From Variovorax paradoxus (GTDB lineage Bacteria; Pseudomonadota; Gammaproteobacteria; Burkholderiales; Burkholderiaceae_C): DNA of 64,000 nucleotides. Under the pieces are notes generated by a model that was not told where the DNA came from, did no database searches, and saw only the letters and a list, made by a program, of their open reading frames with translations. Position numbers and translations under genes: made by a program. Where the stretch lies: positions 279,842 through 343,841 of the forward strand of contig NZ_JAGGNW010000012.1 of assembly GCF_018614875.1 (NCBI RefSeq), given 5' to 3'. This document shows positions 62,703 to 64,000 of this stretch, one piece after another (position 1 is the stretch's first letter; every line of letters starts with the position of its first letter).

Positions 62703-64000
62703 TCAGGCGGCCACCGGCTCCGTCCTGGCCGCATGGGCCAGGGCGGTGGCGCGCGTGGCATGCGCACGCTGGATGCGCGGCATGGCGTCCACGTCGATGA
62801 TGAAGGCCACGCTGCCGTCGCCCAGGATCGTCGCGGCCGAGATGCCCGGCACCTTGCGGTAGTTGGTCTCGAGGTTCTTCACCACCACCTGGTGCTGGCC
62901 GAGCAGTTCGTCGACCAGCAGCGCGAAGCGCGCCTCGTCGGCCTGCACGATCACTAGGATGCCCTGGGTCGGATCGGTCTGGGCGCCGGCCACGTCGAAC
63001 ACGCTGTGCAGCTCGATCAGCGGCAGGTACTCGCCGCGCACCTTGATCACATGCCCGTCGCTGGTGATCGAATGCAGGTGCTCCGTGCGCGGCTGCAGCG
63101 ACTCGATCACATAGCTCAGCGGCAGGATGTAGGCCTCGCTGCCGACCTTGACCGACATGCCGTTGAGGATGGCCAGGGTCAGCGGCAGCACGATGCGCGT
63201 GGTGGTGCCCCAGCCTTCGCGCGAGCTGATCTCGACGTGGCCGCCCATCTCCTGGATGTTTCGCTTGACCACGTCCATGCCCACGCCGCGGCCCGAGATG
63301 TCGGTGACCTGCTCGGCCGTCGAGAAGCCGGGCGCGAAGATCAGCTGCCACACCTCGTCGTCGGGCATGGTGTCGGTCACGGGCAGGCCCTGCTGCATGG
63401 CCTTGGCCAGGATCTTCGCGCGGTTCAGGCCGGCGCCGTCGTCGCTGACCTCGATCACGATGTTGCCACCATGGTGCTGCGCCGACAGCAGCAGCTGCCC
63501 TTCGGCCTCCTTGCCCTTGGCGATGCGCTGCGCCGGCGTCTCAATGCCGTGATCGAGGCTGTTGCGCACCAGGTGCGTGAGCGGGTCGATGATGCGTTCA
63601 ATCAGGCCCTTGTCGAGTTCGGTCTCCTTGCCGAAGGTGTCGAGGCGGACCTCCTTGCCGAGCTTGGCGCTGACGTCGCGGATCACGCGCGGGAAGCGGC
63701 TGAACACATAGTCCATCGGCATCATGCGGATCGACATGACCGACTCCTGCAGGTCGCGCGCGTTGCGCTCCAGGTGGCCCAGGCCGCTCAGGAAGCGCTC
63801 GCACTCCACCGGGTCGAGCATGGTGGCGGCCTGCGTGAGCATCGATTGCGTGATCACCAACTCGCCCACCAGGTTGATGAGCTGGTCGACCTTCTCCACG
63901 TCCACGCGGATGGAGCTCGAGTCTTTCGCGGCGGCCGCGGCGGCCGAAGCCGGCTTGGGCGCCGCGGCGGCCGGCGCCTGGGCGGGCCGCGGCGCCGCGG
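62703..64000 (-). CDS. cheA: chemotaxis histidine kinase CheA, C-terminal part
   Basis: Visible are the dimerisation helices (VEKVDQLINLVGELVITQSML), the ATPase domain (N box PLTHLVRNSLDHGIE, G1 VSDDGAGLN, G2 SGRGVGMDVVK) and the CheW-like coupling domain to the C-terminus. The Hpt domain with the phosphorylated His and the start codon lie past the window edge, so the gene is partial at its 5' end. The Ala/Pro-rich stretch at 63910-64000 is the linker before the dimerisation domain. An in-frame GTG at 63905 is internal. Confidence 0.95.
   Translation of the reverse strand, partial: AAPRPAQAPAAAAPKPASAAAAAAKDSSSIRVDVEKVDQLINLVGELVITQSMLTQAATMLDPVECERFLSGLGHLERNARDLQESVMSIRMMPMDYVFSRFPRVIRDVSAKLGKEVRLDTFGKETELDKGLIERIIDPLTHLVRNSLDHGIETPAQRIAKGKEAEGQLLLSAQHHGGNIVIEVSDDGAGLNRAKILAKAMQQGLPVTDTMPDDEVWQLIFAPGFSTAEQVTDISGRGVGMDVVKRNIQEMGGHVEISSREGWGTTTRIVLPLTLAILNGMSVKVGSEAYILPLSYVIESLQPRTEHLHSITSDGHVIKVRGEYLPLIELHSVFDVAGAQTDPTQGILVIVQADEARFALLVDELLGQHQVVVKNLETNYRKVPGISAATILGDGSVAFIIDVDAMPRIQRAHATRATALAHAARTEPVAA

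Overview
The window looks like chromosomal DNA of a high-GC betaproteobacterium, most plausibly a member of the Comamonadaceae close to Variovorax. This placement is an inference from GC-rich coding throughout, the family make-up (nadA-nadC, ubiE/ubiJ/ubiB, ugp, flhBAFG-fliA, cheZYBDR) and the short GC-rich intergenic hairpins; no database search was possible. I see no rRNA, tRNA, CRISPR array, insertion sequence or phage.

Region by region. 1-0.8 kb: end of queE and queD (7-deazaguanine/queuosine pathway). 0.9-5.3 kb, minus strand: nadA, nadC, gpsA, secB, grxC and a membrane-anchored rhodanese. 5.4-8.5 kb, plus strand: gpmA, a ctpA-type protease and a MoeB/ThiF E1-like enzyme. 8.5-16.1 kb: an AsmA-like protein, a signalling group (single-domain receiver, NarL-type regulator, CHASE3 histidine kinase) and a run of small envelope/stress-type genes ending in a ferritin-like protein, closed by a bidirectional terminator and a BON lipoprotein. 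16.3-28.9 kb, minus strand: aspS, nudB, an EEP-family nuclease, folE, a short BLUF blue-light sensor, an EamA transporter and a DUF429 protein; then DUF502, FmdB, a sodium/solute symporter and the ubiquinone genes ubiE, ubiJ and ubiB with a Tim44-like protein. 29-35.2 kb, minus strand: DUF971, HIT, a 1292-residue FAD/Fe-S oxidoreductase and serA.

35.4-40.5 kb, plus strand: a complete glycerol-3-phosphate/glycerophosphodiester uptake operon, ugpB-ugpA-ugpE-ugpC-ugpQ. A 19-bp palindrome and a possible Pho box lie in front of it, and a terminator-like hairpin follows ugpB. A mechanosensitive channel follows at 40.5-43 kb. 43.1-50.3 kb: the flagellar export and regulation operon flhB-flhA-flhF-flhG-fliA, with overlapping genes, an unusually long FlhF and an FlhG whose P-loop has lost its lysines. 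57.7-64 kb, minus strand: the chemotaxis operon cheA-(HDOD gene)-cheR-cheD-cheB-cheY-cheZ, converging on the flagellar operon.

Between the 3' ends of these two motility operons (50.3-57.5 kb) lies an accessory island of short, unrelated, individually expressed-looking genes: SnoaL-like, a frameshifted P-loop kinase remnant, an arsenate-reductase/phosphatase-fold protein, an intact P-loop kinase, a small membrane protein, GNAT, DinB-like, a serine-hydrolase lipoprotein, an alpha/beta hydrolase and an orphan. Two of these genes are preceded at almost the same distance by an identical 21-bp sequence. This island is the least explained part of the window. The BLUF gene inside the folE run and the P-loop-less FlhG are the other most notable points.
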